Shown piece after piece: positions 1 through 8,259 of a stretch of 49,935 nt of DNA. The DNA is from an uncultured Clostridiaceae bacterium (GTDB lineage: Bacteria > Bacillota > Clostridia > TANB77 > CAG-508): the NCBI GenBank assembly GCA_948444845.1, contig CAOJVB010000010.1, positions 1-49,935 of the forward strand, read 5' to 3'. The notes under the pieces are model-generated. The model worked only from the letters and a program-made list of their open reading frames with translations, was not told the DNA's origin and made no database searches. Within the stretch, counting starts at the first letter, position 1. Every line of letters begins with the position of its first letter. The position numbers were made by a program, and so were the translations under genes.

Positions 1-59
1 AATATAATAGTAAAGAACGGTACTTAGAAAACTTTCGAAGCTCTAAGTCATTCAATATA

Positions 60-92
60 GCCTAGATTCTAGCAAAGATTCTAGGCACTTTT
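60..92 (+). terminator. Intrinsic terminator of an upstream gene
   Basis: A stem of about 10 bp (arms 60-69 and 77-86, one mismatch) is followed by CACTTTTT. It lies just before the first complete gene and probably ends transcription from outside the window. A short open frame ending in TAG at 25-27 could be the tail of that gene, but is too short to assign. Confidence 0.6.
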
Positions 93-178
93 TATGAGAT
101 AAACTACTATATAGTATGATACAAATATTGTAATTTAATATATTAACAAAACAAACAAGAAATTGGAGGAATATAAAA

Positions 179-589
179 ATGAAAATATTAATTATTTGTA
201 GTAAAGCATTTTATAAGGATATAGCACCAATAAAAGAAAGATTAGAAAAAATGGGGCATATAATTGAACTACCAAATTCATATTATGAACCAGATGCAGA
301 AAAGAAAAGTTGGGATTTAGGAGAAAAGGAACATAGTGAATTTAAAGCGAGAATGTTTAGAATGAGTGAAGAAAGAATTGCAAAAGTGGATGCTGTCTTA
401 ACACTAAATTTTGATAAGAATGGAAAGAAAAATTATATAGGAGGAGCAACATTTATTGAGATATATGAAGCATTTATGAAAAATAAAAAAATATACTTAT
501 ATAATGATATTCCAGAAGGTATGTTATATGATGAAATATCTGGATTTTCACCAATAGTAATAAATGGAGAGTTAAGTTTAGTAAAATAA
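179..589 (+). CDS. Nucleoside 2-deoxyribosyltransferase-like small protein
   Basis: A 136-residue protein starting at ATG 179 behind GGAGGA (165-170). It opens with a beta strand (MKILIICS) and has a central segment YIGGATFIEIYEAF followed by KKIYLYNDIPE. This resembles the nucleoside 2-deoxyribosyltransferase-like fold: an acidic residue after a glycine-rich turn, then a helix and a strand ending in N/D. The length fits that superfamily. The exact substrate cannot be read, and many relatives are annotated only as hypothetical. It is monocistronic, with a terminator before it and a new promoter after it. Fold-level assignment is moderate; enzymatic function is inference. Confidence 0.5.
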   Translation: MKILIICSKAFYKDIAPIKERLEKMGHIIELPNSYYEPDAEKKSWDLGEKEHSEFKARMFRMSEERIAKVDAVLTLNFDKNGKKNYIGGATFIEIYEAFMKNKKIYLYNDIPEGMLYDEISGFSPIVINGELSLVK

Positions 590-606
590 TAATATTTAAA
601 TATATA

Positions 607-635
607 TTTACAAAAGTGTAATTGAACTCTATAAT
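607..635 (+). promoter_or_regulatory. Sigma-A type promoter for the leader RNA
   Basis: TTTACA (607-612), a 17-bp spacer and TATAAT (630-635). It points into the structured leader at about 642-833. Confidence 0.6.
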
Positions 636-641
636 ATAAAC

Positions 642-833
642 AATGAAAAAAGTAAGAAAACTTACATTAGACAACTATTTATAATCGATTTAAATAGCTG
701 AAACACTTGAGAAATATGGAACTTAACAGAGGTTAATTGCCAATTGGACTGGTTGTCAGCTCCATTGGTGTTTCTGTTCGAACTAATAGAACAGATAGAT
801 ACAAATATCATTCTGAAAAGGATGGTATTTTTT
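642..833 (+). ncRNA. Structured leader or small RNA with competing hairpins and a terminator
   Basis: Downstream of a good promoter there is no long ORF but strong secondary structure. AACAGA (725-730) can pair with TCTGTT (773-778), enclosing a hairpin at 740-768 (CCAATTGGA against TCCATTGG, continued by CTG/CAG). The same TCTGTTC (773-779) can instead pair with GAACAGA (789-795). A further 11-bp stem (803-813 with 820-830) runs into a T tract at 828-833, which looks like an intrinsic terminator. The mutually exclusive pairings ahead of a terminator and a small ORF suggest a riboswitch or attenuator. I do not recognise a known class. It could also be an independent sRNA. Confidence 0.5.
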
Positions 834-876
834 GGTTGAAAAAATGTCATCCAAAAAGAAGGGAGGGTGTTTAAAA

Positions 877-1056
877 ATGAAGATAATTAAGCAAGAACTA
901 CAACTTGGGAAATGTCTAAAACAAAGGCTTGAATTTATATATGAGTTTTCTAAAGTTACTCCTACTTTTATCAATGGTAGTATTAGAAAATTATCGAAAA
1001 CTAATCTTACATATATGGAGCCACATAGAGTGATAATTAAAATATTACTTTTTTAG
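877..1056 (+). CDS. Small hypothetical protein (59 aa)
   Basis: ATG 877 follows GGGAGGG (861-867) at good spacing, giving MKIIKQELQLGKCLKQRLEF and so on, 59 residues, mildly basic with one Cys. An in-frame GTG/TTG further up (832) lacks a ribosome site. It lies behind the candidate attenuator at 642-833 and is followed by a weak hairpin (1066-1089), so it looks like a small regulated transcript. I do not recognise a family; no signal peptide or clear membrane segment is present. It could be a spurious ORF. Confidence 0.35.
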   Translation: MKIIKQELQLGKCLKQRLEFIYEFSKVTPTFINGSIRKLSKTNLTYMEPHRVIIKILLF

Positions 1057-1065
1057 TTTTTTATT

Positions 1066-1094
1066 ATTCAAATTTAAATTCATTTGAATATTTT
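1066..1094 (+). terminator. Weak terminator; remainder of 1095-1332 shows no gene
   Basis: ATTCAAAT (1066-1073) pairs with ATTTGAAT (1082-1089), followed by ATTTTTA. The rest of the gap to 1332 holds a TAAACCC/GGGTTTA pair (1106-1112, 1143-1149) and a TATAAT at 1217-1222 that may be the -10 for the next gene, without a convincing -35. Confidence 0.4.
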
Positions 1095-1332
1095 TACATA
1101 GAAAATAAACCCTCCTTATTAAACTTTTTTGTCTAATAATTTGGGTTTACTTCACTTTTGATTTCAGAAAAAACTTAAGATTTAATTAATAATATTAAAA
1201 AGAATAAAATATGTAGTATAATATTAAATAATAAGGATATTTTAGAGTTCAGGTTTATTAAAATTTAAAATAGAGAAATTATAGTTTTTTATATAATGCT
1301 ATAAAAAATATATTAAATAAGGAGAGAAAAAA

Positions 1333-2043
1333 GTGAAGAAAAAGAAAATAATAAAATATGCAATAATGATAGTAATAGCAATAATAGTTATACTTGCAAT
1401 AATATATTTAGCACCAATAATGAAAGATATATCTACAAAAGAAGGTCAAATAGCATTTAAACAGAAAATAGATAATTTAGGGATAGCAGGTTTCATAATA
1501 CTTTTTTTATTAGAATTAGCTCAAATATTCTTTGTAGTAATACCAGGAGAACCACTAGAAATACTTGCAGGAATGTGTTATGGAGCTATAGGAGGAACAA
1601 TATTTATAACAGTATCGGTATTTATAACAACAACAATATTATATTTTGCAGTAAAAAAATATGGTAAAAAATTTATATATGAATCATTTAAAAAAGAAAA
1701 AATAGATAAAATAGAAAACAGTAAAATATTAAAAAATCCTAAAAAAGTAGAAATAATAATGATTATATTATTCTTAATACCAGGAACTCCAAAAGACTTA
1801 TTAGTATATATAGGTGGTTTACTTCCAATAAAACCACTAAAATTCATATTAATATCAACATTTGCAAGATTTCCATCAGTAATATCATCAACAATAGCAG
1901 GAGTAGGAATAGTAAATGGAAATATACAAATGACAATAGCAGTATATGCTGTAACGTTTATAATTACAGCAATTGTATTATCTATAATAAATATATTTGA
2001 CAAAAATAAAGAAACAAAGCAAGCGTTACAATCTCTAAAATAA
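1333..2043 (+). CDS. TVP38/TMEM64 (VTT/DedA-like) membrane protein
   Basis: A 236-residue polytopic membrane protein from GTG 1333, behind AAGGAGAG. An N-terminal membrane helix (about residues 8-30) follows a lysine-rich start. The VTT core carries VVIPGEPLEILAGMCYG (about residues 68-84) and, later, LIPGTPKDLLVYIGGLLPI (about 147-166). These paired re-entrant glycine/proline motifs are characteristic of the SNARE-associated/VTT family. A final hydrophobic helix precedes a charged tail. Family members are membrane proteins linked to lipid scrambling or transport; the physiological substrate here is unknown. It is transcribed alone. Confidence 0.85.
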   Translation: MKKKKIIKYAIMIVIAIIVILAIIYLAPIMKDISTKEGQIAFKQKIDNLGIAGFIILFLLELAQIFFVVIPGEPLEILAGMCYGAIGGTIFITVSVFITTTILYFAVKKYGKKFIYESFKKEKIDKIENSKILKNPKKVEIIMIILFLIPGTPKDLLVYIGGLLPIKPLKFILISTFARFPSVISSTIAGVGIVNGNIQMTIAVYAVTFIITAIVLSIINIFDKNKETKQALQSLK

Positions 2044-2137
2044 AATTTTATAAATAATAGAGTTTATCTAATTACAAGTTAGAAATTGTTAAGAAAACTT
2101 ACAAACTATAAAATAAATACTTAATATATGGAAATAG

Positions 2138-2190
2138 AGGGGCACCGTTTGAGGGAATACCTTTTTGGCAAGACATCACTGTGCCCTTTA
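2138..2190 (+). repeat. Hairpin resembling the intergenic GGGGTCGCAC repeat
   Basis: GGGGCAC (2139-2145) pairs with GTGCCCT (2181-2187), with TTTAATTTT after it, so it could end the VTT gene transcript. The 5' arm (GGGGCACCGTTTGAGGG) looks like a diverged copy of the GGGGTCGCACTTTGGG unit seen at 14926, 18424 and 46431. Confidence 0.45.
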
Positions 2191-2245
2191 ATTTTATATA
2201 GAAAAAATAGATTTTGAAATGAAGAAATATGTTCATATAATAATT

Positions 2246-2300
2246 AAAGGTTACAAATCATGACCACTCTTTCAAAGTGTGGTTATGATTTGTAACCTTT
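2246..2300. terminator. Long hairpin, 22-bp stem
   Basis: Arms 2246-2267 and 2279-2300 are complementary over 22 bp with one G-U pair and an 11-nt loop. Short A/T tracts flank both sides, so it may act as a terminator on either strand. Confidence 0.55.
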
Positions 2301-2335
2301 AAAAATAAAAACCGAACAAAATTTCAAAAAAACTA

Positions 2336-2364
2336 TTGACAAAATAAAAAATAAGATATAGAAT
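2336..2364 (+). promoter_or_regulatory. Promoter of the YgjP-like gene
   Basis: TTGACA (2336-2341), a 17-bp spacer and TAGAAT (2359-2364); the start codon is 58 bp downstream. Confidence 0.7.
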
Positions 2365-2422
2365 AAACACATAAAAACAAACAAGAGTTTTAAAAACAAA
2401 AATTTGCAAGGAGTGGTAAAAA

Positions 2423-3130
2423 ATGAATTTATTAAAAAATAGAAATAATATAATAACATATACAGTGAATAAAAAAGACTATAGCAGTTTATATATATCA
2501 GTAGAAAATGGAGAAGTCATTATTAATGCTCCTTGGTATATGGCAAGTAGCCAAATACAAAAAATAGTAGAAGAGAAAAAGCAATGGATTTTAAATAAAA
2601 TAAATGAATATGAAAAAGCATGTGAAAAAAAGAAAATAATAGCAGAATATACAAAATTAAAAACAGTAAAAGTATTAGGGCAAAATTATGATCTAGCAAT
2701 AAAATACAAAAATATAAAAAAACCAAACCTATCTATTGAAAATGGGCAAATATTAGTAACACTTCCAAATAAATATAAAAAGATGAATAATGAGCAAATA
2801 ATAAAAATGTTAATAGAAAAAATGTATGACATGATCGCAAAAAAAGAAATAGAAAGAGCAATGGAAAAAACAAGAATAATGATGCAAATTGCTCCTGAAA
2901 ACTATGAAATTGTAAGAATGAAGAATAATATTGCTACATGTGTAAATAGAAATATTATAATAAATCCAGATATTGTTATGTATAATAGAGAGACGATTGA
3001 ATATATAGTAACTCATGAATTTTGTCATTTAAAATATAAAAATCATACAAAATCTTTTTATAATATGTTACAAACATATATGCCAAATTATGAGAAAATA
3101 GAAGAAGAATTAAATAAAATATCATATTAA
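2423..3130 (+). CDS. YgjP-type (DUF45) metallopeptidase-like protein
   Basis: 235 residues from ATG 2423 behind AAGGAGTGG. The C-terminal third carries THEFCHLKYKNHTKSFYNML (about residues 195-214): the HExxH zinc site followed by the N-H-x3-F signature of the YgjP/DUF45 (SprT-like, M48-related) family. The N-terminal half is the usual beta-rich domain with a WI(L/V)NK segment. Some family members have been described as UTP pyrophosphatases, but the protease-like fold is the firm part. Length fits the family. It stands alone under its own promoter. Confidence 0.85.
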   Translation: MNLLKNRNNIITYTVNKKDYSSLYISVENGEVIINAPWYMASSQIQKIVEEKKQWILNKINEYEKACEKKKIIAEYTKLKTVKVLGQNYDLAIKYKNIKKPNLSIENGQILVTLPNKYKKMNNEQIIKMLIEKMYDMIAKKEIERAMEKTRIMMQIAPENYEIVRMKNNIATCVNRNIIINPDIVMYNRETIEYIVTHEFCHLKYKNHTKSFYNMLQTYMPNYEKIEEELNKISY

Positions 3131-3237
3131 ACAAAGAAAGAAAAAATGTTTAATAAATAACACTAAAATTAAATATAAAAACTCTATTCAACTATTTAGA
3201 AAAACTGAATATAATTAATTTAGGAGGTAATAAAAAT

Positions 3238-3531
3238 ATGGATGGAGTATATGAAACAGGTATAAACACACCAATGGGGAATATTAATGCAAGAATAGCA
3301 TTAAAACAAACAGGAGACATTATAAATGGAATGGTAGAAATAATGGGCTCAAAAAATGCACTTTCACAAGGAAAAATAAATGGAAACAAGTGCTTTTTTC
3401 AGGGGCAAATGAAAAATAATATGTTAACAATAAAATATGATATAACAGGAGAATTAATAGGAAATAACTTAAATATTTATGCAAAAACAAATATGGGAGA
3501 ATTCAAATTACAAGCTAAAAAAGTAGGATAA
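3238..3531 (+). CDS. Small hypothetical beta-rich protein
   Basis: 97 residues from ATG 3238, with a strong TTAGGAGG site at 3221-3228. The sequence alternates short hydrophobic strands and Gly/Asn turns (for example TGDIINGMVEIMG and ITGELIGNNLNIYAKT), suggesting a small beta-barrel or lipocalin-like sheet. No signal peptide or membrane helix is visible. I do not recognise a named family. Two strong hairpins close the transcript. Confidence 0.6.
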   Translation: MDGVYETGINTPMGNINARIALKQTGDIINGMVEIMGSKNALSQGKINGNKCFFQGQMKNNMLTIKYDITGELIGNNLNIYAKTNMGEFKLQAKKVG

Positions 3532-3551
3532 TAAAATAATATAGCAAATAC

Positions 3552-3577
3552 ATTCGAAGATGTATGCATCTTCGAAT
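3552..3577 (+). terminator. Hairpin after the 97-residue protein gene
   Basis: A perfect 10-bp stem (3552-3561 with 3568-3577) with a 6-nt loop, followed by A/T-rich sequence. Confidence 0.6.
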
Positions 3578-3596
3578 ATATTTATTATACTATTTT

Positions 3597-3636
3597 ATTC
3601 TAGTATCAATTTATTTTGATAAATTGATACTAGAAT
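3597..3636. terminator. Bidirectional terminator hairpin
   Basis: A perfect 17-bp stem (3597-3613 with 3620-3636) with T-rich sequence after it (AAATTTTTAT) on the plus strand. It separates the plus-strand gene from the minus-strand pseudogene. Confidence 0.7.
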
Positions 3637-3642
3637 AAATTT

Positions 3643-4054
3643 TTATATTTCACAATTTAATTTTTTTTGATTTAATATTTGAATTTTTATTTCAGTAATA
3701 TTAGATGTCTCATTTATAATATTTATAAATTCATTCATTGCATTTTCAAGCTCTGTAATACTTCAAAACGTATCAAACATTATTAGTACTTCAGAAGTAT
3801 TTTCATCTATCTTAGTAATCTCACTATCCTTATGATTCCAATATCTACAAACAGGAACATCACCACAATAATAGCATATTTCTGCTGGATTTTTCATTTT
3901 TTTCTAATTGACCTGGGAGTCTAATTGGCTCAAATTTAACTCTTCCTTGAATTGGATATTGTAATGTTAATTCTTTATATGGTAATTTTGCAATATCATA
4001 TTTTGAACTTATATTGAATTGAGTAATACATGTAATAATTTGTATTTTTTCAAC
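3643..4054 (-). pseudogene. Degenerate gene remnant with a Cys cluster
   Basis: Read on the minus strand, 4054 downward gives an open frame including YDIAKLPYKELTLQYPIQGR and FEPIRLPGQLEK. At a run of seven A it must shift +1 to continue as KNPAEICYYCGDVPVCRYWN, then hits an in-frame TGA after MFDTF, then continues as SITELENAMNEFINIINETS. No start codon is evident. The C-x2-C-x5-C pattern suggests a metal or Fe-S site, but I cannot name the family. The missing 5' end, frame slip and nonsense codon together point to a pseudogene. Confidence 0.55.
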
Positions 4055-4132
4055 TTGATAAAATAACTAGTTTTGATGTGGATGGGCAGAATCGACCATA
4101 AATAAACTGTTAAAGTTCATATAAATTTGGTT

Positions 4133-4207
4133 TGGCTGGGGTGGTAAGATTCGAACTTACGAATGATCGGGTCAGAGCCGATTGCCTTACCACTTGGCGA
4201 CACCCCA
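4133..4207 (-). tRNA. tRNA-Gln (anticodon CTG)
   Basis: On the minus strand the cloverleaf is complete: acceptor TGGGGTG/CACCCCA, D-arm GCCAAGTGGTAAGGC, anticodon stem ATCGG/CCGAT around the loop CTCTGAC (anticodon CTG, reading CAG), T-arm GTAAG-TTCGAAT-CTTAC, discriminator G and an encoded CCA (4133-4135). The UGGGGUG start and G discriminator fit bacterial tRNA-Gln. CAG is a minor Gln codon in this A-rich genome. Confidence 0.93.
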
Positions 4208-4362
4208 ATATATATAATTATATCATTTTAAATGAGTAAATATATAATATCATAATGAAAAATAAAAATCTAGTATAAAACAATGAATTTTTTATAATTT
4301 GTGAAATAATATATAAAATATGGAAATAATATAATTAAAATTATAAAAAAGGAGAATGTAAA

Positions 4363-5633
4363 GTGAAAGATTATTTAGGTATTGAAAGTGTAAAAGCACT
4401 AGAAGTTTTTGACTCAAGGGGGAATCCAACTGTTCAAGTAGAAGTAATAACTCGGGGGGCGGGTTTTCTGGTGTAGCAATGGTGCCTTCAGGAGCTTCAA
4501 CAGGAAGTTTTGAAGCAGTAGAGCTAAGAGATAAAGATGAAGATAGACTAGATGGAAAAGGTGTAAGCAAGGCTGTAAAAAATGTAAATACAAAAATAGC
4601 TAAAGCATTAGATAAAATGAATGTATATAATCAAATAGGAATAGATAAGGAACTAATAAAAATTGATGGTACAGAAAATAAAGGAACTTTAGGTGCAAAT
4701 GCTACACTAGGAGTATCTATTGCAGTTGCAAAAGCGGCAGCAAATTCATTAGGTATGAGTTTATATAACTATTTAGGAGGAGTAAATGCCAATAAATTGC
4801 CAATTCCAATGATGAATATTTTAAATGGAGGAAAACATTCTGATAACAATATAAGTATACAGGAATTTATGATAATGCCAATAGGGGGGACAACATTTAA
4901 AGAAAGAATGGAAATGGGAGTACAAGTATATCATATATTAAAAAGAGTGTTAAAAGAAAAAGGTCATATTACAGCAGTAGGAGATGAGGGAGGCTTTGCA
5001 CCAAATCTGAATGGAGAAGAAGAAGCTATAGAAGTTATATTAGAAGCTATAGAGAAAGCAGGATATATTCCAGGTGAAGAAATTGCACTAAGCTTAGATG
5101 TAGCAGCAACAGAAATGTGGGATGAAGCAAAAAAAATAGGCAAAGAGGGATATTATTTTTGGAAGAAAGATATATTTAAAACAAAAGAAGAAATGATAGA
5201 GTATATTATAGAACTTACAAATAAATATCCAATTATTTCAGTAGAAGATGGACTAGCAGAAGAAGATTGGGAATCATGGGAGCTATTAACAAAGAGAATA
5301 AGAAAAGGAGTACAATTAGTAGGAGACGATTTATTTGTAACTAATAAGAAAAGACTTTTATATGGAATAAAAAATAATGTTGCAAATGCAATATTAATAA
5401 AACCAAATCAAATAGGTACTATTTCAGAAACTTTAGACTGTATAGAACTTGCTAAAAGTAATGGATACAAAACTATAATATCACATCGCTCAGGAGAAAC
5501 TGAAGACGTTAGCATAGCAGATATAGCAGTAGCAACAAATGCTATGCAAATAAAAACAGGAGCACCATGTAGAACTGATAGAGTTGCAAAATATAATAGA
5601 TTATTAAATATAGAAGATGAATTAGAGAATTAA
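4363..5633 (+). CDS. eno: Enolase (with two +1 frame shifts at CGG)
   Basis: Converts 2-phosphoglycerate to phosphoenolpyruvate in glycolysis. GTG 4363 behind AAGGAG gives [20 protein letters not shown], the normal N-terminus. The frame then meets CGG at 4453 and would stop at TAG 4474. Skipping the C at 4453 gives GGG GGG and leads to a second in-frame CGG at 4460; skipping that C gives GGG TTT TCT and restores the conserved [19 protein letters not shown]. The result is 422 residues, the usual enolase length, and the rest of the protein is intact, including the [28 protein letters not shown] and SHRSGETED active-site motifs. It is either recoded or a sequence error; loss of an essential glycolytic gene is unlikely. 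Confidence 0.9.
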
Positions 5634-5642
5634 AAAGAAAGT

Positions 5643-5670
5643 GGCTTTGCAACACGAGTTGTCCAAGGCC
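5643..5670 (+). other. Stable hairpin in the eno 3' region
   Basis: GGCTTTG/CAAGGCC continued by CAAC/GTTG around the loop ACGA, 10 nt after the eno stop. There is no T tract, so it may protect the 3' end rather than terminate. Confidence 0.45.
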
Positions 5671-5725
5671 TGTAACACCTACTATATGGAATATATTCCT
5701 AACATTTAATTTTTTCTATAATATA

Positions 5726-5768
5726 AAAAAGTGTGTCAATTTCATTAAATTTGTTTGACACACTTTTT
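5726..5768. terminator. Bidirectional terminator between convergent eno and the VWA gene
   Basis: Perfect 14-bp arms (5726-5739 with 5755-5768) that begin with A5 and end with T5, so they work on both strands. Confidence 0.85.
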
Positions 5769-5775
5769 ATTATTT

Positions 5776-7284
5776 CTATTTCAAATTCTTATTATGTTTA
5801 TAAAATTTTATACCTTGAACTATACAAAGTATTATAGCACCTAGAATGATAACAATTCCTAAAATTGTAGCACCAGTTTGAGGGATTGGATCAGGAGCAG
5901 TTGTGTTATCTTTTGGTGGTTCAGGTTTTGGCTCTGGTTTTGGTTCAGGTGTTGGATCTGGATTTGGTTCTGGGTCTGGTTCTGGATTTGGTTCTGGGTC
6001 TTTTAAAATTACTTTAACTTTTGGAGTAACATCAGAACTAATAATAACTTTTTGTCCGTCTTCATTTAGCACATTATCTGTAGTTATATCTACTTTTTCA
6101 TTAGTATCTAATATAACATCAAGAATTTCTTCATTAATATTATCCTTTAATTTCAATTTATAAGATAAACTTGCTACTTCTCCATAGCCTAATTTATCAA
6201 TATGCCATATTATCATATTATTTTGTAAATCTATACTAGGACTTACTGTTCCAATATTAGGTGATGAAACATATTCAAAATCAAAATTATCTACTATTTC
6301 TTGTGGAAAATAATCATATATATCTAAATTATTTAATACTTCATCTTTGGGTGCTATTAATTGGTCTAATATAACTTCAGAAATAGTTTCTTCAATTTCG
6401 CCATCAGTAATATTATAGAATTTCCCAACAGTAGGGTTTTCAGGAGAACCAAATACTTCTTCAGCTAAATCTTTAAATGGTCTATTAGTTTGAGCTGATT
6501 CTACACGATCTCCTAAACCAGTCATTACAGAAAGTAATTGAATTCCATTATTATCTATAGCAAGTAAAGCATTTTTAGTATTTGTTGCAGTGACTCCAGA
6601 ATATAATATTCTATCACTTCCAAGCGAAACATTAGGCACGCCATCTGTTAATAGAACTATAAATTTACTTTCACAATTTCCAGTAAATTGACTACTAGCA
6701 AGTGTTATGCCAGCTTCAATATTAGTAGTTACACCAACTGGACTATTAGGGTCATCATGTTCTATAAGGTATATAAAGTCATCATAAATAGAATCTATTG
6801 CATTTAGTACATCATCTTTAGAATTTGTTAAACCAGTTCTAAGTTCGGCATCACTTATAGTTCCTCTGTTTTCACCTGTTGAGAAACTAATCACGCTTAA
6901 ATTAACAGTATTTAACTTTAATAATTCACTTGCTAGAACCTTAGCAGAGTCTACAACTGCTTCCATTCTTATGCCACCTGTATATATTGTATTTTTCATA
7001 CTTCTAGAGTTATCAATTACAAGAACTATTTCACTTGGCTTATCTAGTGGTAAAACAGCATTGTTGGTAACTTTTAAACCAATAGTTAGTTCCTTTTTCT
7101 CTAAATCATAGTCAATGATTTTCTTTTCAAATATAGCTTTATCAGTAATATTAATAGTACAAACATTATCTTCTACAATTTCAAAACTAGCATTTTGGGA
7201 AGAAACAAAAGTTGCTGAAACGCTTGTAGAAATAACTAAAATTGATATTAAAGAAAGTAAAGCTACCTTAATTAATTTTTTCAT
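5776..7284 (-). CDS. Cell-wall-anchored VWA-domain surface protein
   Basis: 502 residues, exported. The N-terminal signal peptide (KKLIKVALLSLISILVISTS) is followed by a von Willebrand factor A domain whose MIDAS motif DNSRSM lies near residue 92, with the supporting LLTDGVP strand later. After a beta-rich region comes a repetitive proline-rich spacer (PEPNPEPDPEPNP and so on, about residues 427-460), then a sorting signal: IPQTG, a hydrophobic helix and the basic tail KFYKHNKNLK. This is a sortase-substrate architecture (IPxTG variant), so the protein is probably displayed on the wall as an adhesin or pilus-like subunit. No sortase gene is nearby. Its promoter is at 7328-7356 on the minus strand. 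Confidence 0.85.
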   Translation of the reverse strand: MKKLIKVALLSLISILVISTSVSATFVSSQNASFEIVEDNVCTINITDKAIFEKKIIDYDLEKKELTIGLKVTNNAVLPLDKPSEIVLVIDNSRSMKNTIYTGGIRMEAVVDSAKVLASELLKLNTVNLSVISFSTGENRGTISDAELRTGLTNSKDDVLNAIDSIYDDFIYLIEHDDPNSPVGVTTNIEAGITLASSQFTGNCESKFIVLLTDGVPNVSLGSDRILYSGVTATNTKNALLAIDNNGIQLLSVMTGLGDRVESAQTNRPFKDLAEEVFGSPENPTVGKFYNITDGEIEETISEVILDQLIAPKDEVLNNLDIYDYFPQEIVDNFDFEYVSSPNIGTVSPSIDLQNNMIIWHIDKLGYGEVASLSYKLKLKDNINEEILDVILDTNEKVDITTDNVLNEDGQKVIISSDVTPKVKVILKDPEPNPEPDPEPNPDPTPEPKPEPKPEPPKDNTTAPDPIPQTGATILGIVIILGAIILCIVQGIKFYKHNKNLK

Positions 7285-7327
7285 ATATTATCAATTCCCT
7301 TCTTATAAATATAATTATTCTTATTAA

Positions 7328-7356
7328 ATTATAGTATAAGTAGAAGTAGTTTTCAA
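7328..7356 (-). promoter_or_regulatory. Promoter of the VWA gene
   Basis: On the minus strand: TTGAAA (7356-7351), a 17-bp spacer and TATAAT (7333-7328). Confidence 0.7.
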
Positions 7357-7484
7357 CAATTTGGTGAAAATGAAATAAAAATGTAATAATTAAGTGGAAA
7401 TGAAATAAAATTGTAATATATTATAGAAAAAAATATATAAATATGTTACAATAAAAAACACTATAAGTTGAGAGGAAAGTAGAA

Positions 7485-8126
7485 ATGCAAAATTTATTAG
7501 GAATATTAATATCATATATATTTATAGGGGGAGTTATAATATTAGCACAACTTTTTGAAAAATTTGGGAAAGAAGCAAGCAGAAAGTTTATACATATATC
7601 ACTTGCAAATTGGTGGTTTATAGCAATGCACTTTTTTGACAATGTAATTTGGGCTTCATTAGTACCATTGAGTTTTGTAATAATAAACTATATATCATAT
7701 AAGAAAAATTTGATAAAAGTAATGGAACGAGAAAGCCAAGACGGTTTAGGAACAGTATATTATGCTTTATCACTATTAATAATTGAAATATTCACATTTG
7801 GAATTGTAAAAAGACCAGAGATAGGTTTATGCAGTATATTAATAATGGGATATGGAGATGGATTTGCAGCAGTAATAGGAAAAAGAATGAAAAGTTATGA
7901 ATATAAAATAGGAAATACGAAAAAAACACTAGCAGGTTCACTAACAATGTTTATAATAACATTTATAATAATAGCAATATTTTCAAGTACAGTAGGAGTA
8001 AAAATATGGTTACTAAAATCAATAATAACAGCAGTAATATTAACAATAATAGAAGCAATATCAATAAAAGGAACAGATAATATAACAATACCAATTTTAG
8101 CATGTATATTACTAATTTTAATGTAG
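7485..8126 (+). CDS. Dolichol kinase / phosphatidate cytidylyltransferase-like membrane protein
   Basis: 213 residues with about six membrane helices; ATG 7485 behind GAGAGGAAAG. The signature LIMGYGDGFAAVIGKR followed by KKTLAGSLTMF is the CTP-binding motif of the SEC59/VTE5/DGK1 family of CTP-dependent lipid or isoprenoid kinases, related to CdsA. An EASRKFIHI segment near residue 31 is also typical of that group. The substrate is unknown; phytol, polyprenol or diacylglycerol kinases all share this fold. It sits just upstream of dxs, an isoprenoid-precursor gene, which makes a prenol substrate an attractive but unproven guess. Confidence 0.75.
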   Translation: MQNLLGILISYIFIGGVIILAQLFEKFGKEASRKFIHISLANWWFIAMHFFDNVIWASLVPLSFVIINYISYKKNLIKVMERESQDGLGTVYYALSLLIIEIFTFGIVKRPEIGLCSILIMGYGDGFAAVIGKRMKSYEYKIGNTKKTLAGSLTMFIITFIIIAIFSSTVGVKIWLLKSIITAVILTIIEAISIKGTDNITIPILACILLILM

Positions 8127-8210
8127 GAAAAAATGATAATTGTAATATTATGTTGTGGAATTGATAGTTTGAGGGAGTTAACTAACTTTAAAGAAATTAT
8201 TTGAATTAAT

Positions 8211-8234
8211 AATGAATAGTGAATAATGAATAAT
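8211..8234 (+). repeat. GAATAGTGAATAATGAATAAT-type intergenic repeat
   Basis: Tandem variants of GAATAATGAATAGT just ahead of dxs. Near-identical sequence occurs at 18513-18545 ahead of thrS, with a related one at 18384-18405. Confidence 0.6.
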
Positions 8235-8259
8235 AAAAAAGCGAGGGATGCAAAAAAAA

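Noticed and set aside
1106..1149. Minus-strand gene start suggested by an AAGGAGGG-like site
   Set aside because: The ATG after it is followed at once by TAA.
3643..4054. In-frame TGA in the Cys-cluster remnant as a sign that TGA encodes Trp
   Set aside because: TGA serves as a normal stop at 36638 and 44512 directly before terminators, and no conserved gene needs TGA as Trp. A pseudogene is simpler.
5903..6163. Gly/Ser-rich plus-strand ORF
   Set aside because: It is the antisense of the proline-rich spacer of the VWA protein and has no ribosome site.
8248..8259. ATG 8248 as the dxs start
   Set aside because: It directly abuts the GAGGG site with no spacing; ATG 8260 gives a usual DXS N-terminus.
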